Shown: positions 44,049 to 55,838 of the stretch, in pieces
How the letters are laid out: each line of letters begins with the position of its first letter
How positions within the stretch are numbered: the first letter of the stretch is position 1
Source of the DNA: Galbula dea
Taxonomy: Eukaryota > Chordata > Aves > Piciformes > Galbulidae
Assembly (NCBI GenBank): GCA_013399015.1
Contig: VWZX01002271.1
Span: 1,054,001-1,118,000 of the forward strand
Direction: 5' to 3'
Length of the DNA: 64,000 nt
Position numbers and translations under genes: made by a program
Notes under the pieces: model-generated
The model's database searches: none
What the model was told of the DNA's origin: nothing
The model's input: only the letters and a program-made list of their open reading frames with translations

Positions 44049-45626
44049 TTATTGACAAACAAAGGTTTTTTTCCCAGGACTGTGCCTCCTTCAGCAGAAG
44101 CCCATCTTAAGAGCAAATAATTTCTGACCCATGGTTCTAAGGCAAGCCTGGCTCTGTGTAGCTGCAGCTCTCTCCATGTCTCCTGTATCAGTGTCTCTGG
44201 CAGTGGCCCAGCAGTGCCACACGAGTCTGAAGGCTGAGGAACACCAACAGGCACCTTGCCAGAGATGAACCCTTCACTGGGGCTGGAAGCTCACTTCCAA
44301 ATTCCTCATCTTCTACTTCAACTAAGGGTACAGCAAACTTTTGGCAACTTGCTGTAAGTGCTCTCTGCTTTCTGCCTTTGGAGGCAGGCACTGAGCTGAG
44401 CTTTCCCCTAACAAATTCCAGACATGGTTTCAAGTCTGTCTTACAAGAGCTGCCTTTGGCTATGTTGTTCCAACTGCTTGAAATCAAGTTCAACAGCAAG
44501 AACAAGAGAGTCACATTTGAATCAGAGGAAGTTAACCAAAACAGAAAACAAATATGCTACAGGAGTACCAACTCTGGCTGTGCAGGCTAAGCCTTGTTAG
44601 CATATGTGTTTCTAATGAGGATTTACTGGGGAACTGTCAGTGCATCTTAATACTGAAGAAATCCAAACTGAATACTGAAAGAGACAAAGAGTGCTTGAAA
44701 TGCAGCTAAATGTGTGCTTCTGACACACCCAGCAAACCAGAGGAGGAAAAGGGTTTCATTTCAGTGGGTGGCACAATGTTCTGACAGAGGGAAATAAATT
44801 GTCATTGAGTGTGATTGGCACTGCTGGAAACTGTGCTAGCTTTGTTCCCAATCATCATGTCAAAAGAGATCTGGGTGTTTCTATTTAGATCAGCACCACA
44901 ATCAAAAGACTAGAAAACATCTCCTTCCTACTACACCAGTTTGAAATCATCTCTTCATTTTGCATTAGGACTCTCCTCTGATTTTGAAAACTACAATTTC
45001 TCATAATAACTCAAGAAAAGTCTCCCAAAAGCCAGGGCCAGTTTCCTTCAGCATCTGTAAAGGGCTTGGGGTGGACACAACAACTTCTCTTCTGAAATCC
45101 TGTATTGTCTTCCAAATACTCATTATTACAACACTGTCCTCAGCTCTCTCAAAACAGGATGCAATTTTTGATCTGTGATTACTTGCAGAAAGTCATTTCC
45201 AACCCTAGCAGCCTACAGAAACACTGCCTGCTAAAGCTGTGCTGGAGGCAAGCAGCAGGTAGTGGGAAAGAGGGATGAAGGGCTCAAGATGATCTGATAC
45301 TAACGTCATGGCTTCACACCTTGTCAGTCTACCCTGACACCTCCCTGGGGAGGGCACAGACAGCTCCAAGCAGACAGGAGTTACTCTCCTCTAACATGTA
45401 CCAGGAAGGCAGCCTTCTTTACACCCCTCTCCTGTCCTTGCCTGAAATCATGCTAACAAAGACACTGAGAACACACTGGTTTATGCCTGACTTTCTGCAC
45501 ATGCAGTTCTGCTCAGAGATGCTACCACAGAGGAAAGCAGCAGATTTAGAAGCCAAGTGCTAAGGCTGAGGATGGCTAATTGCAGCAAAGGAGGAAGGGC
45601 AGCAGCAGACCTCACGTCTCTGGCTT
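44049..45626. other. Unique sequence, no gene seen
   Basis: About 1.6 kb with no recognised gene, RNA or repeat. Confidence 0.5.
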
Positions 45627-46025
45627 TCACAGAATCACAGAATGGGAGGAGTTGGAAAGGACCTCCAAAGATCATCTAGTCCAACCCCCCTGACACAGCA
45701 GGATTCCCTACACCAGCTCACACAGGAGCCTGGCCAGATNCTCCAACAGTTCCCTATCCTTCTTCACCTAAGGGGCCCAGAACTGGACACAAGATTCCAG
45801 ATGTGGCCTCCCCAGGGTAGAGTAAAGGGGGAGAAGAACCTCTCTTGACCTACTGACCACACCCCTTCTAATCCACCCCAGAATCCCATTGGCCTCCTGG
45901 CCACAAGAGCACACTGCTGGCTCATGCTCATCCTTCCATCCACCAGGACCCCCAGATCCCTTTCCCCTTCCCTGCTCTCCAACAGCTCAGCCCCCAACCT
46001 ATCCTGATCCATGGGGTTGGTCTTT
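45627..46025 (-). mobile_element. CR1 LINE across a gap, group D
   Basis: The right part (45741-46025) matches ORF2 around the D-L-G-V-L-V-D region and beyond. The left part (45627-45739) matches the 3' UTR with GTAGGGAATCCTGCTGTG. About 340 bases found in the copy at 26728-27321 are missing at the N at 45740. Its ORF2 has the same one-base loss (45888-45898) as the other gapped copy. Confidence 0.92.
45740..45740. other. Assembly gap (single N)
   Basis: The single N falls inside a group D CR1 and stands for about 340 bases when compared with the sister copy at 26728-27321. Confidence 0.9.
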
Positions 46026-48507
46026 GGAGATGATCTGATGTTAAGATATCCAGTTCATGAGCTGCTCAGTTTCACCTCCCAGTTCAAAGGTTTCTGATGT
46101 TGATGATTTATCCAGCTGGCCATTGATCTATATTGATGTAACCTACCCATTCAGTTCAGAGGCTTCAGTATCAGATTTATGGCTTCTTCAGAACCTCTCC
46201 AGCAACCTATCATCTAAACTGCAGGAAGAAATTAACTTTTGCATTCATTTTCCTGAGTTTTAACTGACCTTTCTGGAAAGGACTGCAGTGATTCAGCAGC
46301 AATGCCTGGAGATCACCCTGGCTGGCCACCCTCATCCATGCTCTTGGCCACCCAGACCATTATGACCACAGTCAACACATTCTTCTGCCCCAAAGCCATT
46401 TATTAGACTCAATTACCTTCTAGGACCAATGGCATAAGGTCAGGAGGCAAGAGGGTGAGTGGCTGCTCATATGCTTCAGGAGAGATTAGTGCTAAACATT
46501 CACACTGAACTAGCTCATGCACATCATGGTTAATTCCAACTATTAAGACTGTTTCAAGGTCATTTACTTGCAGAGAATAAAACCAAGAGGAGGTTGAGGA
46601 AAACCTGTGAGCTTTGACAGCATCAACTGGCTTCACTTGGGTGCAGCCTGGGCTGCTTATGTGATATGCCTTATGCCACAGGTGTCAGGAGCACAGCTTG
46701 CCAGAGACTCCACACTAACATTCAGCTCTAACTTGCCATTTCACTGATCCAATTAACATCTGATGGACCAACATGACAATCTGCAGGCCCAAATCCCCCA
46801 CCTGCCAATACCATTTATCACCTCTACTTGAAAGCCAAGCCTCTGAGCATTTTCTCTTTAAATAACACATCAGTCTCAATCTTTTTGCTTACCATAAGTA
46901 ACTGCCTTCACTGATTACTGTCTAGCCAGAGAGTCTGAGAACACACAGTGCTGTGTTCCCAACCATCTGGACACTCCAGGTTGGCTCCAGCTAGGTGGCC
47001 AGTGCTGATGTTTTGTTACATGGTCACACCACATGCAGAGAAAACTTCCAAGGACAAGGACAGGAAAGGTGTTGGACAGATCCAGAGAGGCTGTGGAGAA
47101 GTGCAGCAATTCCAGCAAAACCAGCTGAGTTTATGATGTTCCATGGCTCCATTCTTGTTTTATTTGAATGTCCCCCACTTAAGCAATCCTGAGTGGCTGC
47201 AGTGCTTATGAGCAGAGCACAAGTGTGGCCAGGTAAAACTGGGTACAAGAAATGTACAGGCAAGCTGTTGCTATCCAGGAAAGCAACAAAGCAGTTCCTG
47301 AAGTACAACTAGAGCAGAACCAAACTGGTTGAGCTGGGAGTTACTGGAGAGTTGTGACTATGCTTTCAAAGAGCTTCTACCTTCCCAGCTGCTCAGCAGC
47401 AGCAGCAGCAGCAGCAAACTCTTCAGTTCCTATCTGGAAGAATTAAGTCAAAACCTGGTTTTAGAACTGAGGCAGTGTGTGCACTTGATCAGCTGTACAG
47501 CTCTGTGAGGGCAAAAGCAGACTAAGAGGTGGGAAAAACACTCACAGGAACATATTTGATGATGATGAACACTTGATTCATGGGAAAGAGAAAGAAGCAT
47601 TCTCTCTGGCTAATTACCACTCAAACCTCAGAAAGTGTAAGAGAAATATTATCTGCCAGTTCCACATGCCACTAATTCAATCCATTGAACAACCACAATG
47701 ACTGCACCCTTGAATCACTGGAATGTTGGGAAGAGCACTGAACTGTCTTTGTCCTGAATCACCTGCCTCCTTCCTTAAGAAGCTGAGGACACAGGGAAAT
47801 TTCTGCAGCAATCAGATGAGGTGCAACTGCAAGCAGAGTCCTTGGATTCACATCAGGACTTAGCCTGGAGTTCAGCTAGTCCAATAAAGATACCAAAAGA
47901 ATGAAAAGATCCTGTTGCTTATGCTTAACTGCCCTGCTCTGAGCAGCAAATCAAGGAAGCTGGGAAGAAAGCCTCAAGGTTGCTAGCAATATTTGACAAC
48001 AGGCAACAACTGCTTATTTCTGACTTTAATTAGAGTAGATGAGGGTCTCAGTCTCCTTCCTGCAATGCCATTACTTGCAGCAAACTGGTACTGGCCTGTT
48101 CAAATGAACTGCAGCAGAGCAGAACCTGAAAATAGTGCAAGAGAGTTTCTCCTGTTGAGCAGCATTCTGGAACACAAGAGCTACTAGCAGCACAGGTTGG
48201 CACTAAAAGCAGCCATTTCTCTCAGCTCTCCTCTGCTTGCTGTGAAAAATAATGATCGGTTGATCTTGGTTTGTCATTCAAACTGTGTTCCCACTAAGGC
48301 AGCATCTGTCTCTCTCCTGGATCTATCTGCTGTGATCTTCAGCAACTGGCCAAACAAACACAACAAGAGAAGAAAACTTCTAGAAATGTTTTCCCCTGAC
48401 ATTTGTCAGAAAGCCTGGGCAATAATGGCCAGCAGAGCTCCAAACAACTCAGCCACAATGATGTTATCACCAGCCACATGTCTACACGGGATACTAGGAT
48501 TCTATAT
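46026..48507. other. Unique sequence with a CAG microsatellite
   Basis: About 2.5 kb with no gene seen. A (CAG)7 run lies at 47394-47414 but is not in a convincing reading frame. Other frames are short and lack motifs. Confidence 0.45.
47394..47414. repeat. (CAG)7 microsatellite
   Basis: Seven perfect CAG units followed by CAA. No exon evidence surrounds it. Confidence 0.9.
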
Positions 48508-49055
48508 GGGCTTGTCCCACTGTACTGGGCACTGGGGAAGCTACACCTCCAGTCCTGGGGTCAGGTCTGGGCTTCTCACTCCAAGAAGGACATTGAGGTG
48601 CTGGAGTGTGGCCAGAGAAGGGCAAGGAAGCTGGGGAAGGGTCTAGAGCACAAGTGTTGTGAGGAGCAGCTGAGGGAACTGGGGTTGGTTAGCCTGGAGA
48701 AGAAGCAGTTCAGGGAGACCTTCTGGCTCTCTCCAGGTCCCTGAAAGGAGGCTGGAGCCAGGTGGGGGTTGGGCTCTTCTCCCAAGGAAGAAGCTACAGG
48801 ACAAGAGGAATTGGCCTCAAACTGTGCCAGGGGAGGTTCAGGTTAGATATTAGGATCAATTTCTCCATGGAAAGAGTGGTTAAGCACAGCACAAGCTGCC
48901 AGGGCAGTGGTGGAGTCACCATCCCCAGAGGGTTTGAAAACCAATTAGAAGTGGTGCTGAGGGCCATGGTTTAGAGGTGACTTGGCAGTGTTTGGTTAGC
49001 AGTTGGACTGGATGCTCTGAGAGGTCTTTTCCAACCTCAATGATTCTGGGATTCT
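48508..49055 (+). mobile_element. CR1 LINE, 5'-truncated, group B
   Basis: It starts near GGGCTTGTCCCACTGTACTG and runs through the L-R-E-L-G-L-V-S-L-E-K block and the group B 3' UTR to TGATTCTGGGATTCT. The frame is broken near 48715 (a lost base in the R-R-L-R-G-D region) and again near 48900. Confidence 0.95.
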
Positions 49056-50361
49056 CTATTGCACTTTCAATATCAGTACAATCTAGAGCAGGTTTTGTTT
49101 TGCACCTCCCTTCTGGTCAGGCAGTGTGAGTGGTTTGTGCTCAGCTCCAGAGCAGAAGGCAAGGCTTTGCAGGACAGATTGACAGAAAGAAAAAACTTTC
49201 AAAAGAATTCTTTTCTTCCCATTTCATGAGAGCAGATTAGCAGCAGTTCTTCCTCCCTCCCAAATATGAAAGCAGTCCAAGTCATCCCTGTCAGTGGATA
49301 GATTACCTGACATGATCTCCCAACTGTTCCACAACCACAGAGCACAACAGATCCTAGTGGCACAGAGGAGTCAGATTTGAAAGTAAAGAAAAATCACTAC
49401 AGCTGCTGTAAGATAACTCAGAGGCTAAAAGAAAGGATCAAACTTCCCCTGGCAAAGCCACTGGGGGAGCTGTGAGTGCTCCAAGCTCTGCTTGATGTCT
49501 GTCTGAAGCATATGTCTAAGCAACCTTGTTAAGCTATGAGACCTTACAGAAACAAGCAGCTGAGCAGAACTGGGGATGGCCAAGGAGAGCAGAGCAGTGA
49601 GTCCTGCACCTAGGACAGACAAAGGCAAAGAAAAAGGTGCTCCTGGCTGTGGCTGGACAAAGCAAGTGCTTGGTTTTGTTCTACCTGAGGCTTTTTCCTG
49701 AGTTGCTGTGCCTGAATGAATAAACAGTTCCCTGAAGAGAGGGCATGAGTGAGACTGATTTGTTTATGGGATTTCAATTCTCCTAAATGGAAGAAGAGAA
49801 GTACCTCAGCACCACTTAGATGTGTGAGGCAAGGAGAACCCTCTCATGTCAGGAGGAACCAAGTTGTCACAGCTTTCCAAATCCAGCCAAAAGGAAGTCT
49901 CTCAAACTGCAAGATACTGGAAGTCAACAATTTCTTCAGACTTGAAAGAAAACTCAAAATGCACCAGAAAAGAACCCCAAGAGCATTTCACCTGACCACC
50001 AAGTGAAGTTAAGTGACCTTAACTCCCCTCCACCAGGCTATAACTGACCTGCATCTTAACACTGAGATCCCCATCACTGAGCAAGGATAAGACAAAGCAA
50101 GTCACCTACAGACTAACTTGCAGCAAGATACCTGCAGCAGCCAGGCACAGATTTTAGCCAAGGACAAGGCAGCTCAGGAATACAAACACCCCTGGATAAT
50201 TTTTTCCACATCTTCCTGCAAGATGACAAACACTGGGGAGCAAGAAATGATCTGTAACATTTTCCATTTGTCAGTGGTTGGATTTGGGAGAACAGGTTAA
50301 AGCAGGGATGGATGGACCCTGTAGCAGGCCTGTGCTGGCTGCAGTGAGCCCCACAGACCTT
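49056..50361. other. Unique sequence, no gene seen
   Basis: About 1.3 kb with no recognised gene, RNA or repeat. Confidence 0.5.
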
Positions 50362-50451
50362 CAGATCACAGAACTGTCTAGCTTGGAAAAGACTTTTAAG
50401 ATCAAGTCCAACTCTTACCCAGCACTGCCAGGTCACCACTAAACCATGGCT
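50362..50451 (-). mobile_element. CR1 LINE 3' end, group B
   Basis: About 90 bases of inverse group B 3' UTR: TCAGATCACAGAACTG tail complement, GGTCACCACTAAACCATGG. It stops where the plus-strand group D end begins, with no spacer. Confidence 0.85.
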
Positions 50452-50551
50452 CCTGTGTGACCTGGTCTAGGGAATCCTGCTGTGGCAGGGGGTTGGACTA
50501 GATGATCTTTCAAGGTCCCTTCCAACTCCTAGTATTCTGTGTGATTCTGTG
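50451..50551 (+). mobile_element. CR1 LINE 3' end, group D
   Basis: The bases TCCTGTGTGACCTGGTCTAG through GTGATTCTGTG match the end of group D in direct orientation. Its final GTG overlaps the start of the inverse group A piece, giving a short microhomology at the junction. Confidence 0.88.
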
Positions 50552-51253
50552 AAGAACTTCCTCCTAATATCCAACCTAAATCTCCCCTTCTCTAGCTTAC
50601 ACCCATTTCCTCTGGTTCTGTCACTGTCTGTCCTCCTCAAAAGTCCCTCCCCAGCTTTCCTGTAGCCCCCTTCAGATACTGGAAGGCCACAAGAAGGTCT
50701 CCTGGGAGCCTTTTCCTCTGCAGACTGAACAACCCCAGCTCTCTCAGTCTGTCCTCGTAGCAGAGGTGCTCCAGTCCTCTGATCATTCTCCTGGCCCTTC
50801 TCTGGACTCACTCCAGCACCCCCATATCCCTCCTGTAATAGGGGCTCCAGAACTGGATGCAATGTTCCAGGTGGGGTCTCAGGAGTGCAGAGTAGAGGGG
50901 GAGAATCACCTCCCTCCACCTGCTGGCCACGCAGGATACAGTTGGCCTCTGGGCTGCAAGCGCACACTGGCAGCTCATGTTGAGCTTCTCATCCACCAAC
51001 ACCCCCAAGTCTCTTCCCTCAGGGCTGCTCTCAAGCCAATCTTCACCCAGCCTGTACTGGTGCTTGGGACTGCCCTGACCCAGCTCTAGGACCTTGCACT
51101 TGTTCTTGTTGAACTTCCTGAGGTTGGCATGTGCCCACCTCTCCAGCCTGCCCAGGTGCCTCTGGATGGCATCCCTCCCCTCCAGTGTGTCACCACACAG
51201 CTTGGTGTCACTGGCAGACTTGCTGGGGGTGCACTGGATGCCACTGTTCAGTA
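50549..51253 (-). mobile_element. CR1 LINE body, group A, no 3' end
   Basis: About 700 bases of group A ORF2 in inverse orientation, from the reverse transcriptase palm (right) to the R-R-K-F-F-T codons (left, about 50552). The 3' UTR that should follow is absent; a plus-strand group D end stands there instead. It is the longest coding stretch of CR1 in the window. Confidence 0.93.
50552..51253 (-). pseudogene. CR1 ORF2 remnant with RT palm end
   Basis: The product would be the end of the CR1 reverse transcriptase. At 51207-51218 the codons of the catalytic F-A-D-D box read S-A-S-D, which destroys a metal-binding aspartate. Next come E-G-R-D-A-I-Q-R, the F-N-K-N-K-C-K-V-L-E-L-G block, D-L-G-V-L-V-D-E-K-L-N-M-S and, after a frameshift, V-I-L-P-L-Y-S-A-L-L-R-P. 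A one-base loss at 50941-50951 and another at 50659-50669 match those of the copy at 136-814. A further short deletion removes the G-C-S-K-R-S codons near 50935. Confidence 0.85.
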
Positions 51254-51360
51254 GAAACACTTTAGCTCAAGTCTTCTTTTACCATGACATCCCACAAAAT
51301 TTCCATGAGCTCCTTCCAGCTCCCTCTCTAGCTCTGGGCAGACACTCTACATATTTGACA

Positions 51361-51404
51361 GAAATCACAGAATGGTAGTGGTTGGAAGGGACCTCTGGAG
51401 ATCC
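51361..51404 (-). mobile_element. CR1 LINE 3' terminal scrap
   Basis: Forty-odd bases: GAAATCACAGAATGG, GGTTGGAAGGGACCTCTGGA, the inverse of a CR1 end. The group is uncertain. Confidence 0.6.
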
Positions 51405-51559
51405 TTTCCCTTCCTGCTGCTCATCCTCCCTCCACACTGAGGTTTGGGCAGGAGGAAGCCTGGCTGGAAAGCTGACCATGACCCTTTGGACAGAGAGAGG
51501 AGACTTTGGGGAGACACACATTTGGGGAAGCTGCAAAAATCTGCAAGACTTGTCTGTCA

Positions 51560-51609
51560 GTGGAGCTAGATGATCTTTGATGTCCCTTTATCCCAGGCCA
51601 TTCTATGAG
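51560..51609 (+). mobile_element. CR1 LINE 3' terminal scrap
   Basis: GGAGCTAGATGATCTTTGA, then GTCCC and CCATTCTATGAG form a group A end in direct orientation. It lies 155 bases from the opposed scrap at 51361-51404. Confidence 0.65.
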
Positions 51610-53870
51610 TGTATGAATAAGTGATTTAAAGGTGGATTCCCCCCCCAATTTTTCTGCCATGTGGCTAGATGATCTGTATTAGAGTGTTAACAAGTTTTAT
51701 GTGGTGCAGCTGGAGAATGGAAGGAGGCTGAGCCAGGCCCTTCTGCCTGACAGCAAATACTCTGTCCTCCCTCCACAGCAGCACCAAGGACTTCAACAAA
51801 GCAGAGCTGGGGCTGGCACTGCTGTGAATCAGCTCTCTGTGCCCAGCTGCCTCTCTGGGCTCAGGCTGCACCCTCAGACACATTCAGACATTCACTCAGC
51901 TTTCAACTGCTCCACATCACCAAGGAGAAAGAGAGGAAAAAAAAAAACAAGTGAAGGGAAGCTTTTATGCTCTCTGCAGCTTACCCAGTGCCCTGAAAGA
52001 GGCAGACAGGGCTCCTGCTCCCAACACGTGGCCCCTGGGCACTGAGGAATAGCTGAGGAAGCTCTTCCACAGCCTAGGCAGCCATGGTGTGACTTCTGCC
52101 AGGATTGCTCTCAGCAATCCTCCTGGTTAGAATATCTTGCTTTTATGCAAAACACCTCATTATGGATGGGCTTGATCAGGCAGGGTGCTATCCTTAAAGT
52201 CACTCTAAAGGCACAGACCATGGCATGAATTTTGCATTACCCATTTTCTGAGTAGATTTATCCTCCTCTTCCCAGTAACAGTCTGGAAAGGGCTCTCTAA
52301 CAGCCCTCCCCCTGCCCAATCTGCATCACATCCCCGAGGGAGATAAGGAGGTGCATAAAGAATGTGCTCATTGATCAGGAAGACAGTGGAATCGTTAGAA
52401 GGGTTCAGATGGCAGAATGGCACACCCAGGGCCCTAGAGTGCTCTCCATGGAAAGCCTGAAGGAAAATGTTCCTGAAATGCATCAAGAGTGGCCCATTTT
52501 GCCTTGTTAGAAAGAGATTTCCATACTAGACAGGAAAGTTTCTGAGCAGAAAGAGATTAACTACTCAGCTGAAAGCAGACACTGAAGCTTGGCAGCATTA
52601 AACTCTCCCCCTACTGCTTTGCCACTCCAATGAAACAGATTTGGTTGGACACAAACATCTCTCCAAGTTTGTTTTTCTTTCTAAATGATCTGAAATCAGA
52701 CTCTAGGCTGGAAATTTTCTTCCAAGGATTCTGGTGATTGAAGGGAAAGACAAATGACTGAGGAGTTCAGCCTGCTCCTCACTTCCTTCTGAGACACAGA
52801 CTGCCTCCTGGGTGTCCAGAAGAACATGACAACATGCCTGTGTGGAGCTCATGGAAGATCATGTCACTCACTGTGAACTTCAGGGGAGGCATTTTTAGGT
52901 GCTCAAGTGATGAGACTGGCTCCTCTATGTTCCCTCTGCACTGCACAGTGAGAGCTAGCCCCTTTCAGCCCATGGCTGGGGGTGCCCATGTCCCTGCTGA
53001 GCTGTTCTCCAGGGAGAAGCATTCCTTGCTGTGGATTATACAGAGGAGATCACTGTCAGGAGAGGTGAATACCCCCAGGCTGGGGAACCCCAGTTCCAAA
53101 GTCCTACCTCAGGTACAAACTGGAGGTGTAGACACCCCCCAGTGCAATGTGAATCCTCCTCAGGAGGATGATACATTAGCAATGCTGCTCACAGAAGAGA
53201 TGAATGGGTGGAAACCTCTTGACTGGACACTGGAGAGCAGGCAATCAATAGAAGCACTTTGGGGTTTGCAGATTAATGAAGGTTCTTCATGGGAATCCTG
53301 ATGACAATGTCCAGGGGCCTCAGGTGCATCCTTGGGAACAATTGAGTATCCTCCAACAAGAGGTAAGGTCACTGGCTTATAAATGACTAAATAACCAAAC
53401 CCACCACTCTCTGATTGCTCAGTATTACTGCTTGAAGCAACCAATTTGTTCCTCTCTACAGTCCCCTGGATAAATTGCTTCAATGGACTCCAGCTCTCCT
53501 CACCTATTTTATTTCATCTGACCATCTGTGGCCAGGTGTCAGAGCAGCAAGTCTGCTTTCTAGGGGAGTTAACAGTTAATGAAAGGAGAAAGAAGATGAT
53601 CATCAACCCCTTTGAAATTGTCTCCTGTTGTTTAGAGAGGGAAACAGCAGAGTTAGCAGGAGCAGGGCAAGGCATGGGAAGAAGCCCAAGGACTGACTCC
53701 ATCCCTGCCACATCATCTCTCACCTTGCCAGCAGCAGAGTAACAAGCAGCATGGCACAGGTTAACACCTCCAACCAGACCAGGAGAAGGGCACAGAAATT
53801 ATTTCACTAGTACTCTACCCTTCAGGAAACAACCAAACAAAACCAACCTCTGGCTAAGAGTTTTCTACAT
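51610..53870. other. Unique sequence, no gene called
   Basis: About 2.3 kb. The longest frame outside repeats (52834-53301, plus, 155 codons) shows no known motif, signal peptide or membrane segment. Its reverse strand is also open over part of the length, which argues for chance. A short poly-A run lies near 51940. Confidence 0.4.
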
Positions 53871-54548
53871 TTCATACAATCATTAAGGTTGAAAAAGACA
53901 TCTGAGATCATCCAGTCCAACCCTTAACTCAGCACTGCAAGGTCACCATTAAACCATGTCCCTCAGCACCACATCTCCATGGCTTTTCAACCCCTCCAGG
54001 GATGGGGACTCCACCACTGCCCTGGGCAGCCTAGGCCAAGGGTTGACAACTCTTGCAGGGAAGAAATTGTTCCTAATGTTCAACCTGAACCTCCCCTGAT
54101 GCAACTTGAGGCCATTTCCTCTTGTCCTCTCACTTGTTCCTTGGAAGAAGAGACCAACCCCCACCTGGCTCCAACCTCCTCTCAGGGAGTTGGAGAGAGT
54201 GAGAAGGTCTCCCCTGAGCCTCCTCTTCTCCAGGCTAACCAACCCCAGCTCCCTCAGCTGCTCCTCACAACACTTGTGCTCTAGACCCTTCCCCAGCTTC
54301 CTTGCCCTTCTCTGGTCACACACTCCAGCACCTCAATGTCCTTCTTGGAGTGAGGAGCCCAAAACTGAATCCAGGATTCCAGCTGTGGCCTCCCCAGTGC
54401 CCAGTCCAGGAGGCCAATCCCTGCCCTAGCCCTGCTGCCACACTAGTGCTGATTCAAGCCAGGATGCTGTTGGCCTTCTTGGCCACCTGGGCACACTGCT
54501 GCCTCATCTTCAGCCTTTGTCAACCAGCATCCTCAGACCTTTTCCCAC
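53871..54548 (-). mobile_element. CR1 LINE, 5'-truncated, group B
   Basis: The longest group B copy here. The minus strand begins near GGGAAAAGGTCTGAGGATGC and includes the V-A-K-K-A-N-S-I-L-A codons that most others lack. It continues to the group B 3' UTR and a tail opposite TTTCATACAATCATTAAGG. It keeps the normal 12-base spacing at 54469-54480, where groups A, D and E have 11. Confidence 0.95.
53949..54323 (-). pseudogene. CR1 ORF2 C-terminal remnant, open frame
   Basis: A 124-codon frame to a natural TAA carries L-E-H-K-C-C-E-E-Q-L-R-E-L-G-L, S-L-E-K-R-R-L-R-G-D-L-L, E-R-T-R-G-N-G-L-K-L, R-L-P-R-A-V-V-E-S-P-S-L-E-G and the end D-V-V-L-R-D-M-V. It is the best-kept group B coding end in the window. 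The reverse transcriptase core is absent. Confidence 0.85.
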
Positions 54549-55838
54549 CCAGCAGCTTTTAGAGAATGAAGATCATAGCTGAACATGTTTAAAAAGCAGC
54601 AACAAATACAGCAGCACTGAAAGAGAGATGGCAACTCAAAACCAACTCTGCAGGACACAGCAGGATTTTTCCTTAAAAGAGAAATACAGCAAGTAAACAT
54701 CATTCCTGCTGCCAAAACTCAGGAACTCACAAAAGGCTGCTGGAAAATAGCCTGTGTAATAGTAACACAAAACAAACACACACACAGACACTCAGACAAG
54801 CACTGCCATGCTTGTCAGAGGATGAATTGCCATGCTCCAACCATACAATACTGGGAACCAAAGACTACACCTCCTTCTCAGAAGGGAAGGATTGGTCCCT
54901 ACTGGCTCCAGTGGTCCCTGACCTCAGAAATCCTTCCTAGCTTAAGCAATATTTGCACAGATAAATAGTCCCTCTGCTAAGCCTGACTGCTTCAAAAAGT
55001 GAGGAAGCAAGCAAGCAAGCAAGCTGTGTGGCTAGCTGAGCTGCTGTGACCACCACCATCCTGCTGCTCTTCAGGCAGGAAGCTCTCCTCTCTGCCCCTG
55101 CTGCAAAGCTGCTCCCTGGCTCCTCCTTCTGCAGAGGACAAAAGGTCCTTAGAGAAAGGAAGGAAGAAGGAAAGGGGAAGGCAGGACACTACCTAAGCAA
55201 CCATCTCTTGCAGTTGGTATTTGGTGCAGCTCTGTGCAGCTAGGAGGTTAAAAAAGCAGAGGGAGCCTCTCCTGAATGAGAGTCCCCACCCAAGCCAGGT
55301 CTGCACCCCAGGGCCCCTGGCACAGCACAGGGTCCCAGCAAGCTGCAGCACATCCCCCAGCAGATCTGAGATAGGCAGCAGCTGCAGAGACAGGGCTTGG
55401 CCCAGGAGAGAACTGCTTCTAATGCCCACAACTTGGGCAAGTCTGATGTTGGTAAAGTGTAATCCAGAGAAATACAAACAGCATCAAATGCAACCAATGG
55501 ATTTCAGAACTAGGTGCCAATGAAAGTTAGATTTGATACACAGTCTGCACAAGGGCAGATCCTTTATCATCCCCAAGTTACTTCTTTGTCTGTGGTACAC
55601 TGTGAAACAGAGAAGACCAGCCACAGACTGCAGGAACAGATCTAAATTCATGTCCTAGCATAAGGAAAGGTCCTAAGGGCAGCAAGGCAGAATGTGGTGA
55701 AAATTCTAAGGCATCAGCCACTACTATTATTAGTTAAGACTAAACTTGCCAAGCATTTCTGAGATTCTACTGGTAGCAGCTGCCCTAAGCTAGCTGCTGT
55801 GTTTCTCTTGGGGCTGCTCTGATGAGCATTTAGGTTTG
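54549..55838. other. Unique sequence with a short microsatellite
   Basis: About 1.3 kb. An (AAGC)5 run lies at 55005-55024. Overlapping frames on both strands near 55193-55523 are not convincing. No gene seen. Confidence 0.45.
55005..55024. repeat. (AAGC)5 microsatellite
   Basis: Five perfect AAGC units in tandem. Confidence 0.9.

Noticed and set aside
45190..45215. TTTCCAACCCTAGCAGCC as an old CR1 end
   Set aside because: The match is short and the flanking bases do not continue the CR1 3' UTR.
47394..47414. CAG run as a polyglutamine exon
   Set aside because: No open coding frame with sensible neighbours surrounds it.
50451..51253. Twin-priming inversion of one CR1 insertion
   Set aside because: The pieces belong to different CR1 groups (D and A), and the inverted part is on the wrong side of the direct 3' end.
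51663..51690. GGCTAGATGATCTGTATT as a further CR1 end
   Set aside because: The bases after GATGATCT do not match any CR1 3' end.
52834..53301. 155-codon plus-strand frame, the longest outside repeats
   Set aside because: No motif, signal or membrane segment is visible, the opposite strand is open over part of it, and frames of this length arise by chance in 64 kb.
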